From: Herbaspirillum sp. WKF16
Lineage (GTDB): Bacteria; Pseudomonadota; Gammaproteobacteria; Burkholderiales; Burkholderiaceae_D
Direction: 5' to 3'
Length of the DNA stretch: 64,000 nucleotides
Assembly: GCF_028993615.1 (NCBI RefSeq)
Contig: NZ_CP118632.1
Span: forward strand, 310,001-374,000
Shown here: positions 33,411 to 44,255 of the stretch, one piece after another
How the letters are laid out: each line of letters begins with the position of its first letter
Numbering within the stretch: the stretch's first letter is position 1
Translations under genes and position numbers: made by a program
The notes under the pieces: generated by a model
What the model saw: the letters and a program-made list of their open reading frames with translations, nothing else
What the model was told of the DNA's origin: nothing
The model's database searches: none

Positions 33411-34593
33411 TGACTTCCCGCAGGCTGGTTTCGCCGCGCAGCGCCTTGAGCAGGCCGGCGCGGCGCAGGTCGAGCACGCCCTCGGCGCGCGCCAGGCGCG
33501 CGATGTCGGGCGCATTGCCGTGCGCGAGGATCAGGCGCTCCATCGCCGGGCCGACCGGCATGACCTGGTAGATGCCGACGCGGCCGCGATAGCCGCTGCG
33601 GTTGCAGCGCGGGCAGCCGGCGGGTTTGAACAGGCTGGGCGCCGGGCCGACATCCTCGGCGGCGAAACCGGCGCGCCTGAGCGTATCGGGCGAGGCGCGC
33701 ACCTCCTCGCGGCAGGCGCACAGCCGGCGCACCAGGCGCTGCGCCACGATCAGGCTGATCGAGGAGGCGATGTTGAAGGCCGGCACGCCCATGTTGAGCA
33801 AGCGCGTGAGCGTGGCCGGCGCGTCGTTGGTGTGCAGCGTGGAAAACACCAGGTGGCCCGTCTGCGCCGCCTTGACGGCGATGTCGGCGGTTTCCAGGTC
33901 GCGGATCTCGCCCACCATCAGCACGTCCGGATCCTGGCGCAGGAAGGCGCGCAGCGCCACCGCGAAGGACAGGCCGGTGCGTTCGTTGATGCTGACCTGG
34001 TTGATGCCGGGCAGGCTGATCTCGACCGGATCCTCGGCGCTGGCGATGTTGACGCCCGGGCGATTGAGCAGTTGCAGGCAAGTGTACAGCGAGACGGTCT
34101 TGCCCGAGCCGGTAGGGCCGGTCATCAGCACCATGCCCTGCGGTTTGCGGATGGCGCGCAGCAGGGTCTGGCGCTGCTCCGGTTCGTAGCCCAGCGCGGC
34201 GATGTCGAGGTTGGCCTGGCTGCCGTCGAGGATGCGCAGGACGATCTTCTCGCCGAACTGGGTGGGCAGCGTCGAGACGCGGAAGTCGACCTCGCGGCCC
34301 TCCAGCGCCAGCCGCATCTTGCCGTCCTGGGGCAGGCGCTTCTCGGCGATGTCCAGGCGCGAGAGGATCTTGAGCCGGGTGCAGAGCTTGTCCTTGAGGG
34401 TGAGCGGCGGCTGCGCCGTCTCGTGCAGCACGCCGTCCACCCGCAGGCGCACGCGGCAGTAGTGCTCGAAGGGTTCGAAGTGCAGGTCGGAGGCGCCCAT
34501 GCCGATGGCGTCGGCCAGCATCTTGTGCAGCAGCCGGACCACCGGCGCATCGTCGATGCCGGCCGCGTTCTCGCCAACGGGCGTGGCCGGCAC
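33397..34593 (-). CDS. pilB: Type IV pilus assembly ATPase PilB, lacking the N-terminal domain
   Basis: PilB is the hexameric ATPase driving pilus extension. The conserved core is complete: [13 protein letters not shown], Walker A GPTGSGKT at 159-166, [22 protein letters not shown], the HTND box, and the zinc Cys pairs around CAC and CPRC. The protein is only about 398 residues against the usual 560-580. A GTG at 34593 is the only plausible start; the frame is open back to a TAA at about 34720 without another usual start codon, and the neighbouring CNNM gene ends at 34767, leaving no room for the ~160-residue N-terminal (MshEN-type) domain. Confidence 0.85.
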   Translation of the reverse strand: MPATPVGENAAGIDDAPVVRLLHKMLADAIGMGASDLHFEPFEHYCRVRLRVDGVLHETAQPPLTLKDKLCTRLKILSRLDIAEKRLPQDGKMRLALEGREVDFRVSTLPTQFGEKIVLRILDGSQANLDIAALGYEPEQRQTLLRAIRKPQGMVLMTGPTGSGKTVSLYTCLQLLNRPGVNIASAEDPVEISLPGINQVSINERTGLSFAVALRAFLRQDPDVLMVGEIRDLETADIAVKAAQTGHLVFSTLHTNDAPATLTRLLNMGVPAFNIASSISLIVAQRLVRRLCACREEVRASPDTLRRAGFAAEDVGPAPSLFKPAGCPRCNRSGYRGRVGIYQVMPVGPAMERLILAHGNAPDIARLARAEGVLDLRRAGLLKALRGETSLREVIACT

Positions 34594-34766
34594 GGCCGGG
34601 GGATGATGGTGTTCGAGGATGATGGCCTCCCGATGAGGGCCGTCACGCAGCGGGAAGCGGCGACGGCAGGGCTGGGAAGTCTCCCATGCCGCTCCGGGCG
34701 CGCAGGCGCAGGTCTGCGCTTAGAACTGTTTTTTCGTCTTGCTTCGATGCCGGCGGCGCATCGGCC

Positions 34767-36077
34767 TCAACGCATGGAGTCGTCTTCGCCGCCCTCGTCC
34801 GCCGCGTGCGGGGCGGCGATCAGCTTGACCATGCGGATCGCCTGGTTCTGCACCTGCACGATCTCGATCACGCAGCCGGCCAGCTTCATGGCCACGTTGG
34901 CCTCGGGGATGTCCTGCAGGTATTCCAGCAGCAGGCCGTTGATGGTCTTGGGGCCGTCCAGCGGCAGCTGCAGGCCCAGGCGCTTGTTGATGTCGCGCAG
35001 CGTGGCGCCGCCCTCCAGCAGGCAGGTGCCGTCCTTGTCCCAGCCGAAGCCTTCGCCCGAGGACCCGGGCGCGGAGGTGGTGAATTCGCCGATCATCTCT
35101 TCGATGATGTCCTCCAGCGTCACCAGGCCCTGCACTTCGCCGTACTCGTCGACCACGATGCCCAGGCGCTCGTGGTTCTCCTGGAAGTATTGCAGCTGGG
35201 TGAAGACGTCGGTTTCCACCGGCACGTAGTAGGGCGCGGCCAGCAGCGAGCGGATGTCGTCGTGGGTGATGTCGTCGTCGCGGTTGAACAGCGAGATTGT
35301 CTTGCGCACGTGCAGGATGCCGGCGATGTGGTTGATCTCGCCCTCGAACACCGGCAGCTTGTTGTGATAGCAGGTCGCCAGCTGGTGCAGGATGTCCTCG
35401 ATGGGAGCGGCCAGGTTCAGCGCTTCGACCTGGGCGCGCGGCGTCATCACGTCTTCCACCGAAATCTTTTCCAGGTCGAACAGGTTCAGCAGGATGCTCT
35501 TGTGCTTTTGCGGGATGAAGCTGCCGCCGTCCAGCACGATGGAACGCAGTTCGTCGGGGGAGATGCGCTGCTCCCTGGCGCGCGCGCCGGGCTTCACGCG
35601 CAGCAGCCGCAGCACCGCCGTGACGAAGATGTTGACGAACCAGATCAGCGGCTTGGCCACGCGCATGAGCGGCTTGAGGATGAAGCCGGTGAACAGCGAG
35701 ATGCGTTCGGGGTAGGTGGCGCCGATCACCTTGGGCACGATCTCGGCGAAGACGATCAGCAGCGCGGCGACCGCGGCGGTGGCGGCGGTGATCACGTGCT
35801 GGTGGTTGCCGAAGGCCGCAATGGCCAGCGCCGTCACCAGCGCGGTGGCCAGCGCGTTGATCGCGGTATTGGCGATCAGCACCAGCGAAAGCAGGCGTTC
35901 GGTGCGGTCAAGCAGCCAGAGGATGGTGATGGCGGCGCGGTTGCCCTGCTTGGCGAGATGCCGCAGGCGATGGCGGTTGGCGGCCATCAGCGCCGTCTCG
36001 GTCATCGAAAAGAAGGCCGAGAGCAGGATCAGGATGAAGAGTGCAAGGGCTTGCACCCATATGGGTACGGTTTCCAA
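34767..36077 (-). CDS. HlyC/CorC-family protein (CNNM domain, CBS pair, CorC domain)
   Basis: A 436-residue membrane protein. The N-terminal CNNM/DUF21 domain has three to four membrane segments (starting LFILILLSAFFSMTETAL). Two CBS domains follow (VEDVMTPRAQVEAL; YFQENHERLGIVVDEYGEVQG) and a CorC_HlyC domain (GFGWDKDGTCLLEGG). Family members have been linked to magnesium/cobalt export and magnesium homeostasis; the substrate here is not known. It stands upstream of pilB on the same strand. Confidence 0.9.
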   Translation of the reverse strand: METVPIWVQALALFILILLSAFFSMTETALMAANRHRLRHLAKQGNRAAITILWLLDRTERLLSLVLIANTAINALATALVTALAIAAFGNHQHVITAATAAVAALLIVFAEIVPKVIGATYPERISLFTGFILKPLMRVAKPLIWFVNIFVTAVLRLLRVKPGARAREQRISPDELRSIVLDGGSFIPQKHKSILLNLFDLEKISVEDVMTPRAQVEALNLAAPIEDILHQLATCYHNKLPVFEGEINHIAGILHVRKTISLFNRDDDITHDDIRSLLAAPYYVPVETDVFTQLQYFQENHERLGIVVDEYGEVQGLVTLEDIIEEMIGEFTTSAPGSSGEGFGWDKDGTCLLEGGATLRDINKRLGLQLPLDGPKTINGLLLEYLQDIPEANVAMKLAGCVIEIVQVQNQAIRMVKLIAAPHAADEGGEDDSMR

Positions 36078-36230
36078 ACGTTGCCGTCAGGTTGATTGCC
36101 CTCATGCGAGGGAGTCGGCGGGCCTGCGGCGTTGCATCTTCAGCAACACCGGCAGGGCGGCCACGGAGCGGGGAAGTCTAGACGATGGCCTGTATTACCG
36201 CAAGGCGGATCCTTCCCCGGGCCGTCCTGC

Positions 36231-37979
36231 TTACCGGTTCGTGCAGCTGAAGCTGGCGGCCTGGTCCAGGTCGCCGCTGCCCTTGTACTGCGGCCAGGCC
36301 GGATAGACGCACAGCGGGCGGGTGCGGCCCGGCACGGTGGCGGTGTCGGTCACCACCGGATCGGCCGGCGCGGCGCCGCGCTCCACCCAGTTTTCCAGCA
36401 GGCTCAGCGAATCCCAGGCGGCGTTGAAGGCGGTGCCGAAGACGTGGCCGTAGCCGGGGATCTCGTAGTAGCGCACGAAGCCGTCGAGCCGCGGGCGCCC
36501 CATGGCCTTGGCCAGGCGTTCCATGTATTGCCGCGTGGCCTGGGTGCTGACCAGGGCGTCGGCGGTGCCGTGGGCGATAAGAATCTTGCCGCCGCGCGCG
36601 TTGAAGGCGGAGAGGTCGCTGCGGTTTGCGTCCTGCAGGCCGCTGAGCAGCACGATGCGCGATTGCCAGGCGCCGGGATGCTGCGGGTCGAGTGTGGCCC
36701 AGTCGAACCCGGGGTCACGCGTCACGAAATAGCGCGCCCACTGATCCCAGAACGTGCTGTGGTAGGGCGGGCTGCTGCCGGCGGCCACCGGCGGCATGGG
36801 GCTGGCCGGCTGCGCGGTGCCCAGGCCCAGCGTCAGGATCGTGGGTTGCAATGCGCCCGCGCCGCCGGTACCCCAGTTGGCGCCCCAGGCGTTGAAGCCC
36901 GGATAGCTGCTCTCGCCGCTGGCCAGCGTGTAGCCGAGCCGCAGCGGTGTGGCGATCACCTTGAAGGCGGCAATCTGGGCGTCGGACAGGCAACTGTCGC
37001 CGCGGCCGCCGTCCGGGCAGCGCAGCGGCGCGCCGTTGAGCGTCGCCGTGGCCGGATCGAAGGCGGCGTTGCAGGCGTCGACGTTGCTGATGACGCCGTC
37101 GGCCGCGCCGTCCAGCTTGTCGCAGGCGGCCATGGCGGCGTCATACAGCAGCTTGCGCTGCTGCGGCGAAGGATAGGCGCCGGGCTGCGCCAGCGCCCGC
37201 GTGATGCGGCCGAACTGCAGGTCCAGCGCCACCGCGTTCCAGGCAGGGTACAGGGCGATCACGCCGTCGAAGTCATCCGGCCAGTTGCCGGCCGCCAGCA
37301 GCGCTTCGCGCCCGCCGGTGGAGCCGCCGGCGAAGTAGGTCTTGCCGGGCTTGGCGCCATAGCGCGCGGCGATGAGGGACAAGGCGGCGTCGTGGGTTTT
37401 CTTGATGGCATCGCCGGCGAAGTTGCGCAGGGCCTCGTCGTTCAGGCCGAAGGAACCGTCGCGCGAGGTGGTCGCATTGGCCTGGTGGCCGCTGTCGCTG
37501 CTGAAGGTGGCGTACCCCTGGCCCAAGGGCGTGGGCCGGTCGACGGGGCCGGCCGGGACATTGCCGGCAGGATCGGGAACGGTGCCGTTGTAGCCGCCGC
37601 CGCCCAGCATCAGCGCGCGGCCGTTCCATTGCGCGGGCAGGTCGAGCTGGAAGCGGATCGCCGGCGCCGCAGTATCGGCCGGCGCGATCTCGCCGAGCAC
37701 CTTGCAGTAGGCGCCGATCGCCTTGGGGCCGTCGCCGGCGGCGGCCACCGTCTCGGCGCGGGTCACTCGCGCGCCGCCGGTAGGCAGGCCGATGGCGGAC
37801 GCCGGCACAGTCATGGCGTCGAGGTCGGCGCAGGTCTTCTGCAGGGAACCCGTGAAAGTCTGGCCGGGGACGGCGGTGGCGGCGCAGCCTGCCAGTATTG
37901 CCAATGCGGCAACGGCGCTGGCGCTGCCGATCAATCGTGTCAGACGGGAAGGTGGGCGCTGCGAATGCTGCTCGGGCAT
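36231..37979 (-). CDS. Tannase/feruloyl esterase-family lipoprotein
   Basis: A 582-residue secreted serine esterase of the tannase/feruloyl esterase family, acting on phenolic or galloyl esters by family analogy. A signal segment ends in the lipobox LAILAGC. The nucleophile elbow is FAGGSTGGRE near residue 210. HGTADALV and the GYGHVFG His complete a likely Ser-Asp-His triad, and paired Cys residues suit the family disulfides. ATG at 37979 follows an AGGAG. It interrupts otherwise housekeeping neighbours, so it may be an accessory gene; its base composition matches the surroundings. The substrate is not identifiable from sequence. Confidence 0.85.
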   Translation of the reverse strand: MPEQHSQRPPSRLTRLIGSASAVAALAILAGCAATAVPGQTFTGSLQKTCADLDAMTVPASAIGLPTGGARVTRAETVAAAGDGPKAIGAYCKVLGEIAPADTAAPAIRFQLDLPAQWNGRALMLGGGGYNGTVPDPAGNVPAGPVDRPTPLGQGYATFSSDSGHQANATTSRDGSFGLNDEALRNFAGDAIKKTHDAALSLIAARYGAKPGKTYFAGGSTGGREALLAAGNWPDDFDGVIALYPAWNAVALDLQFGRITRALAQPGAYPSPQQRKLLYDAAMAACDKLDGAADGVISNVDACNAAFDPATATLNGAPLRCPDGGRGDSCLSDAQIAAFKVIATPLRLGYTLASGESSYPGFNAWGANWGTGGAGALQPTILTLGLGTAQPASPMPPVAAGSSPPYHSTFWDQWARYFVTRDPGFDWATLDPQHPGAWQSRIVLLSGLQDANRSDLSAFNARGGKILIAHGTADALVSTQATRQYMERLAKAMGRPRLDGFVRYYEIPGYGHVFGTAFNAAWDSLSLLENWVERGAAPADPVVTDTATVPGRTRPLCVYPAWPQYKGSGDLDQAASFSCTNR

Positions 37980-38160
37980 TGCTGTCTCCTTGTTTTTGCT
38001 GTCAGGGATGCGCGGGCGGACGCTTTGTCGTCGGTTGTTGTAGGGCGTACGCGTGCTTGCGCGCGAACCATCATAGCGCAGTCGCGGCGGCGATATTGGC
38101 AGGGGAGAACTGTTCGAGGGAAGGGACGAAGGGATGCGCCGCAGCGAAGGCGCAAACAAA

Positions 38161-38185
38161 AACAGCGAGCCGCTGGCTCGCTGTT
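38161..38185 (-). terminator. Terminator downstream of tRNA-Pro
   Basis: AACAGCGAGCC-GCT-GGCTCGCTGTT, an 11-bp stem. Read on the minus strand it runs into TTTTT, so it terminates the tRNA-Pro transcript. Confidence 0.82.
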
Positions 38186-38201
38186 TTGTAATAGGAATTC
38201 C

Positions 38202-38278
38202 TGGTCGGGGTGAGAGGATTCGAACCTCCGGCCTCTACGTCCCGAACGTAGCGCTCTACCAGGCTAAGCTACACCCCG
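38202..38278 (-). tRNA. tRNA-Pro (anticodon CGG)
   Basis: A full cloverleaf on the minus strand: acceptor CGGGGTG/CACCCCG, anticodon stem CTACG/CGTAG with loop TTCGGGA giving anticodon CGG, T arm GGAGG-TTCGAAT-CCTCT, discriminator A and encoded CCA. It reads CCG proline codons. It lies 18 bases downstream of ispB on the same strand. I see no integrated element at its 3' end. Confidence 0.97.
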
Positions 38279-38295
38279 TCGAGTGAGATCTGAAA

Positions 38296-39285
38296 TCAAT
38301 GATTCCGGTCTACCGCGAAAGCCGATAATTCTAACAGGGATTTTTTGAATTGGCTATCCGGCAGCGAAACAATTGCGTCGGCCGCGCGTCGCGCCGCGAT
38401 TTCGGCCTGCTCGCGGGTATAGGCCAGGGCGCCGGAGTGGGTGATGGCCGCCAGCACCTCGTCGAAATGCTGTTCGTCGCCGTTCTCGATACAGGTGCGC
38501 ACCAGTTCGCGCTGCTGCGCGGTGCCGTGCTGCATCAGCCAGATCAGCGGCAGGGTGGGCTTGCCCTCGCGCAGGTCGTCGCCGACGTTCTTGCCGATCT
38601 CGGTGCTGTTGCCGGAATAGTCCAGCACGTCGTCGATCAGCTGGAAGGCGGTGCCGATGGAGCGGCCGTATTCGCCGGCGGCCTCGATGCCGGCCTCGTC
38701 GGCGCCGGCGATGAGGGCGCCGATCTGGCTGGCGGCCTCGAACAGCTTGGCGGTCTTGGAGCGGATCACCTGCAGGTAGCCGTCCTCGTCGACGTCGGGG
38801 TTGTGCATGTTCAGCAACTGCAGCACTTCGCCCTCGGCGATGACGTTGGTGGCGTCGGCCACGATTTCCATCACGCGCGGATTGCCCACGCCGACCATCA
38901 TCTGGAAGGCGCGCGAGTACAGGAAGTCGCCCACCAGCACCGAAGCGGCGTTGCCGAACATGGCGTTGGCGGTCTGCTTGCCGCGGCGCAGGGACGATTC
39001 GTCGACCACGTCATCGTGCAGCAGGGTGGCGGTATGGATGAATTCGATCACCGCCGCCAGCGAATGATGGTGCTCGCCCTTGTAGCCGAAGGCATTGGCG
39101 ATCAGCACCACCAGCACCGGGCGCAGGCGCTTGCCGCCGGCGCTGATGATGTACTCGGCGACCTGGTTGACCAGTGGCACCTCCGAATACAGCTGCCGGC
39201 GGATGACGCCGTTGACGGCCTCCATGTCGGCGACGATCGGTTGCAGGATGGTTTGATGCGAAGCGGGTTGTACGGCGGCAGACAA
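38296..39285 (-). CDS. ispB: Octaprenyl diphosphate synthase (polyprenyl synthetase) IspB
   Basis: IspB makes the long prenyl side chain of ubiquinone. The 329-residue all-helical protein has the first Asp-rich motif LLHDDVVD near residue 90 and the second QLIDDVLD near 215, plus GGKRLRP near 50. Chain length cannot be read directly; a ubiquinone-8 (octaprenyl) product is usual in the class. It is divergent from rplU, the standard arrangement. Confidence 0.94.
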   Translation of the reverse strand: MSAAVQPASHQTILQPIVADMEAVNGVIRRQLYSEVPLVNQVAEYIISAGGKRLRPVLVVLIANAFGYKGEHHHSLAAVIEFIHTATLLHDDVVDESSLRRGKQTANAMFGNAASVLVGDFLYSRAFQMMVGVGNPRVMEIVADATNVIAEGEVLQLLNMHNPDVDEDGYLQVIRSKTAKLFEAASQIGALIAGADEAGIEAAGEYGRSIGTAFQLIDDVLDYSGNSTEIGKNVGDDLREGKPTLPLIWLMQHGTAQQRELVRTCIENGDEQHFDEVLAAITHSGALAYTREQAEIAARRAADAIVSLPDSQFKKSLLELSAFAVDRNH

Positions 39286-39499
39286 GACGGAACCTGTGGG
39301 AAATGGCTATTCTCAAGATTATACGATGACAACGCGTCGCCACGGCAAAGCCCGTGGAAGGCGTTCATCGGCGGTTCTCATGCTGCAGGGAAATATTTGT
39401 GTTGCAGCAGGTGCAATATCCTGCGGCAGGCGGCCCAATCCGGGCTATTGCACCCGCGGAAACTGTGTTGCGCCGCAGCCGCCAAAGGCGGAAAGCCTT

Positions 39500-39528
39500 T
39501 TGACCGAGTAGCTAAGTCTATGTATAAT
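39500..39528 (+). promoter_or_regulatory. Promoter of rplU-rpmA(-obgE)
   Basis: TTGACC at 39500-39505, a 17-base spacer, and an extended TG-TATAAT at 39521-39528. Near-consensus, about 80 bases before rplU, as expected for a ribosomal-protein operon. The rest of the 324-base ispB-rplU gap holds no gene. Confidence 0.9.
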
Positions 39529-39609
39529 TTGGGGTTTTCCCGTTTCGCCAGCGATTTTTCTGCGCGGTGCGGGGGAAAATCGTTCATTAATTATTCGATG
39601 AGGTTTCAC

Positions 39610-39921
39610 ATGTACGCGGTCATAAAAACCGGCGGCAAACAATACAAAGTTGCTGCTGGCGAAAAACTCAAAGTAGAACAGATACCGGCTGACATTGGCT
39701 CCGAAATCACTTTGGATCAGGTGCTCGCAGTGGGCGCCGGCGAAACCGTCAAGTTCGGTGCGCCGCTGGTCGCAGGTGCAACGGTGCTGGCTACTGTGGT
39801 AGCGCAAGGTCGCCATGACAAGGTCCGCATCTTCAAGATGCGTCGTCGCAAGCACTATCAAAAGCGTCAAGGCCACCGTCAGAACTACACCGAACTGCAA
39901 ATCGTCTCGATCAACGCTTGA
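39610..39921 (+). CDS. rplU: 50S ribosomal protein L21
   Basis: L21 is a 50S subunit protein of 103 residues, starting [14 protein letters not shown] and containing [14 protein letters not shown], both diagnostic. ATG at 39610 gives the standard N-terminus; the open frame upstream is antisense to ispB. rpmA follows after 46 bases. Confidence 0.98.
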   Translation: MYAVIKTGGKQYKVAAGEKLKVEQIPADIGSEITLDQVLAVGAGETVKFGAPLVAGATVLATVVAQGRHDKVRIFKMRRRKHYQKRQGHRQNYTELQIVSINA

Positions 39922-39967
39922 TTGCGTCCGGACACCAGTTCAATTCAAAGTTATCAAGGAGTCGTAA

Positions 39968-40225
39968 ATGGCACACAAAAAAGGCGGCGGCACTACGCGC
40001 AACGGCCGTGATTCAGAATCGAAGCGCCTCGGCGTCAAGGTTTATGGCGGCCAGGTGATCAACGCGGGCGGCATCATCATCCGTCAACGCGGCACCCGTG
40101 TCCACGCTGGCGAAAACGTCGGCGTCGGCAAGGACCACACCCTGTTCGCCCTGAAGGACGGCAAGGTCAAGTTCGTTGTCAAGGGCCTGCAACAGCGCCA
40201 ATACGCTACCGTCGTGACGGCCTAA
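39968..40225 (+). CDS. rpmA: 50S ribosomal protein L27
   Basis: L27 sits at the peptidyl-transferase centre. The 85-residue protein starts [21 protein letters not shown], trimmed here to the familiar [13 protein letters not shown] core, with no N-terminal extension needing protease cleavage. A GGAG ribosome site precedes ATG 39968. A terminator follows, so obgE may be read mostly by read-through or from its own promoter. Confidence 0.98.
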   Translation: MAHKKGGGTTRNGRDSESKRLGVKVYGGQVINAGGIIIRQRGTRVHAGENVGVGKDHTLFALKDGKVKFVVKGLQQRQYATVVTA

Positions 40226-40267
40226 GCGTTTTTGCGTCGTCCGGCCTTGCCGGATGCAGGTATCAAG

Positions 40268-40296
40268 AAAGGCTCTGCCGCTGGTGGAGCCTTTTT
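40268..40296 (+). terminator. Terminator after rpmA
   Basis: AAAGGCTC (40268-40275) and GAGCCTTT (40287-40294) form an 8-bp stem with an 11-base loop, followed by T residues. Confidence 0.72.
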
Positions 40297-40422
40297 AGTT
40301 TTTTGAAGAGCCGTCAACAAAGCGCCGAAACTGCGGACCTGCCGATTGTCGGGACCCAGGCAGCGTGAGCGTTCGGGATGCATCGGCATTCCGCTTCGAC
40401 GTTTTGTTCGCGGCTCCCATGA

Positions 40423-41544
<1,122 letters not shown>

Positions 41545-41648
41545 GCGGGGCCGCCTTCGGGCGGCTGCGCGGCCGGCCGGTTCCGGCTATCATCGCTGCT
41601 TTCGATTCTGCTTCCGACCCTGCGGTCGGTACCGTCTCCCAGAACAAT

Positions 41649-42767
41649 ATGCAATCGGTCATTCAAAGCGCCAAACGCCTGATCATCAAGGTAGGTTCAT
41701 CGCTGGTCACCAACGACGGCCGCGGGCTGGACGCCAGCGCCATTGCCCGTTGGGCCGAGCAGATCGCGCAGTTGCGCGCGCTCGGCAAGGAAGTGGTGTT
41801 GGTCAGCTCGGGCGCCGTGGCCGAAGGCATGCAGCGCCTGGGTTTCGACAAGCGCCCGACCGGCATCCATCACCTGCAGGCCTGCGCCGCCGTCGGCCAG
41901 ATGGGCCTGGCGCAAATCTACGAGACCAGCTTTCGCAAGCATGACCTGCACACCGCCCAGGTGCTGCTGACCCATGCCGACCTGGCCGACCGCGAGCGCT
42001 ACCTGAATGCGCGCTCGACCCTGTTCGCGCTGCTGCAGCTGGGCGTGGTCCCCGTCATCAACGAGAACGACACGGTGGTCACCGATGAAATCAAGTTCGG
42101 CGACAACGATACACTGGGCGCGCTGGTGACCAACCTGATCGAAGCCGACGCGCTGGTGATCCTGACCGACCAGCCCGGCCTGTTCACCGCCGACCCCCGC
42201 AAGGATCCGTCCGCCACCCTGATTTCCGAAGCCCGCGCCGGCGACCCGTCGCTGGAGCTGATCGCCGGCGGCACCGGCACCGGCATCGGCCGCGGCGGCA
42301 TGCTGACCAAGATCCTTGCCGCCAAGCGCGCCGCCACCTCGGGCGCGCACACGGTGATCGCCTGGGGCCGCGAAGAGCAGGTGTTGACGCGCCTGGCCGC
42401 CGGCGAAGCGATCGGCACCCAACTCAACGCCGAGACCGCGCAGCTGACCGCGCGCAAGCAATGGATGGCCGATCACCTGCAAACCGCCGGCCGCGTGGTG
42501 CTGGATGCGGGCGCGGTGCAAAAGCTGAGCTCGGAAGGCAAGTCGCTGCTGCCGATCGGCGTGGTGGAAGTGGCGGGCGAATTCGGTCGCGGCGACGTGA
42601 TCACCTGCGTGGATGAATCGGGGCGCGCCATCGCGCGCGGCATGAGCAATTACGCCAGCTCGGACGCGCGCCGCATCATCCGCCATCCGTCTTCGGAAAT
42701 CCACGCCATCCTCGGCTTCGTCGAGGAGCCGGAGCTGGTGCACCGGGACAACATGGTGCTGCTCTGA
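41649..42767 (+). CDS. proB: Glutamate 5-kinase ProB
   Basis: ProB catalyses the first step of proline synthesis. The 372-residue protein has the amino-acid kinase domain ([50 protein letters not shown]) and a C-terminal PUA domain ([17 protein letters not shown]). ATG at 41649. A strong bidirectional terminator ends it. Confidence 0.97.
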   Translation: MQSVIQSAKRLIIKVGSSLVTNDGRGLDASAIARWAEQIAQLRALGKEVVLVSSGAVAEGMQRLGFDKRPTGIHHLQACAAVGQMGLAQIYETSFRKHDLHTAQVLLTHADLADRERYLNARSTLFALLQLGVVPVINENDTVVTDEIKFGDNDTLGALVTNLIEADALVILTDQPGLFTADPRKDPSATLISEARAGDPSLELIAGGTGTGIGRGGMLTKILAAKRAATSGAHTVIAWGREEQVLTRLAAGEAIGTQLNAETAQLTARKQWMADHLQTAGRVVLDAGAVQKLSSEGKSLLPIGVVEVAGEFGRGDVITCVDESGRAIARGMSNYASSDARRIIRHPSSEIHAILGFVEEPELVHRDNMVLL

Positions 42768-42792
42768 GCGCGCGGCAAATGGTATAAACGAT

Positions 42793-42820
42793 AAAAAAGC
42801 GCGGCATGCCGCGCTTTTTT
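42793..42820. terminator. Bidirectional terminator between proB and the CNP1-like gene
   Basis: AAAAAAGCGCGGCA followed by its exact inverse complement TGCCGCGCTTTTTT: a perfect 28-bp palindrome with A/T runs at both ends. Confidence 0.88.
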
Positions 42821-42843
42821 GTTTCCGGACCGGGAGCCGCGCC

Positions 42844-43434
42844 TCAGCGGCGCACCGGGTCGATGCGCGTTTGCGACTTCAGGCGCGCGACGATGCTCCT
42901 CAGGCTTTCGTTGTCGGCGATCATCTTGCCGTCGCAGAAGTAGTCGCGGAACAGCGCGGCGTCGATGCGGTTAGCGCCGACGTCGCGAATCGGCTGCCAC
43001 TTGTCGCGGCGCGAGCGCGACCACTTGCCGTCGGGATGGCCGAAGGCGTAGGTCTTTTTCTCCCAGGTCTCGCAGCGCATGCCTTCATACATCACGTTCA
43101 CGGCGCCGCCGTCGGCCTTGGTGACCACGGTGTAGCGCACCACCTTGTCGGTGCCGATGGAGACCGAGCTGGTATCGATATAAGCCTTCATGGTCGCGTT
43201 CGGGCTCAGGTAGAACTCGGACAGGTCCTGCTCCTGCGGCGTGTGCGGCAGCTTGACCTCGAGCTCCTGCCAGGGCCTCTGTTCGTCGTCGAACTCCTCA
43301 TCGAAGCCCTGCTGCGCCAGCGCGCCGGCGCAGACGGCCATCAGGGAGCAAGCCAGCGCGGCGCGGCGCAACTTGTTGAGGCTCAACAGGGACGACGGTT
43401 CTTGTTGTTGTCGGAAATGCGGGGAAAATGGCAT
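42844..43434 (-). CDS. CNP1-like family secreted protein
   Basis: A predicted 196-residue periplasmic protein resembling the CNP1-like family of beta-proteobacteria. The N-terminus is a basic stretch, then a hydrophobic core ending AGALAQQ, a probable signal peptide cut near residue 41. The mature part has WQELEVKLP, RYTVVTKADGGAVNVMYEGMRC and a second late Cys (DYFCDGK), which could pair. Function unknown. It lies 5 bases downstream of rppH, so the two are cotranscribed. Confidence 0.8.
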   Translation of the reverse strand: MPFSPHFRQQQEPSSLLSLNKLRRAALACSLMAVCAGALAQQGFDEEFDDEQRPWQELEVKLPHTPQEQDLSEFYLSPNATMKAYIDTSSVSIGTDKVVRYTVVTKADGGAVNVMYEGMRCETWEKKTYAFGHPDGKWSRSRRDKWQPIRDVGANRIDAALFRDYFCDGKMIADNESLRSIVARLKSQTRIDPVRR

Positions 43435-43439
43435 GTGAC

Positions 43440-44027
43440 TCACTTGGTGTCGGACGATGGGGGCGCATTGGACGGCAGGCCCGGTTCGGCTTGCTGCGGC
43501 AACGGCGGGCAGGGGCGGGCGGCGGCCTGTTCGCCGCGACGCGGGCCGTGCGAAGGGCGATTCAGGAAGCGCGACAATTCCTGCAGCGCCTGCTGGTAGA
43601 CCTCGCGCTTGAACTCGATGACCACGTCCAGCGGCACCCAGTAATCGTGCCAGCGCCAGGCGTCGAATTCGGGGTGCGAAGTGCCGCGCAGGTTGACGTC
43701 GCAGTCGCGGCCGACCATGCGCAGCAGGAACCAGATCTGTTTCTGGCCGCGGTAGTGGCCACGCACTTCGCGCTTGATGAAATGGTCGGGAACCTCGTAG
43801 CGCAGCCAGTCGCGGGTGCGGCCGATGACCTTCACGTGTTCGGCGCGCAGGCCGATTTCCTCTTCCAGCTCGCGGAACATGGCCTGCTCTGGCGTCTCGC
43901 CGTGCTTGATGCCGCCTTGCGGAAATTGCCAGGAGTGCTCGCGCACGCGCTTGCCCCACCAGACTTCATTATTGGCATTGAGCAGAATGATGCCGACGTT
44001 CGGGCGAAAGCCTTCTCGATCCAGCAT
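43440..44027 (-). CDS. rppH: RNA pyrophosphohydrolase RppH
   Basis: RppH removes pyrophosphate from mRNA 5' ends and starts RNase E-dependent decay. The 195-residue Nudix protein starts [17 protein letters not shown] and has [12 protein letters not shown] through RELEEEIGL (about residues 33-60). The ATG at 44027 matches the conserved start; an ATG 12 bases upstream is also in frame. The C-terminal tail is longer than in E. coli and rich in Pro/Ser, as often in this class. Divergent from proS. Confidence 0.95.
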   Translation of the reverse strand: MLDREGFRPNVGIILLNANNEVWWGKRVREHSWQFPQGGIKHGETPEQAMFRELEEEIGLRAEHVKVIGRTRDWLRYEVPDHFIKREVRGHYRGQKQIWFLLRMVGRDCDVNLRGTSHPEFDAWRWHDYWVPLDVVIEFKREVYQQALQELSRFLNRPSHGPRRGEQAAARPCPPLPQQAEPGLPSNAPPSSDTK

Positions 44028-44255
44028 GGTGTACCTCAAAACTTTCTGCGGCGGGAAGACCCTCTCTGGCGGACTCGTGCGACTACGCGCGCGGCCGGAA
44101 AAGGCGGCGCGGCGGGCGCGTCAGGAGCAATCACATCGATAAGCGGATGTCATTGAAACTAGGACCAATTCTGCAAAGAGTGGGTGCATCAGCCAGCTAA
44201 TCCTTTAAAATTAGGACGATTATAACCCTCCTCTTTTTAAAAAGAACCGACCGTC

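Noticed and set aside
38202..38278. tRNA-Pro as an attachment site of an integrated element
   Set aside because: No integrase gene, no second copy of the tRNA 3' end and no mobile genes are seen nearby.
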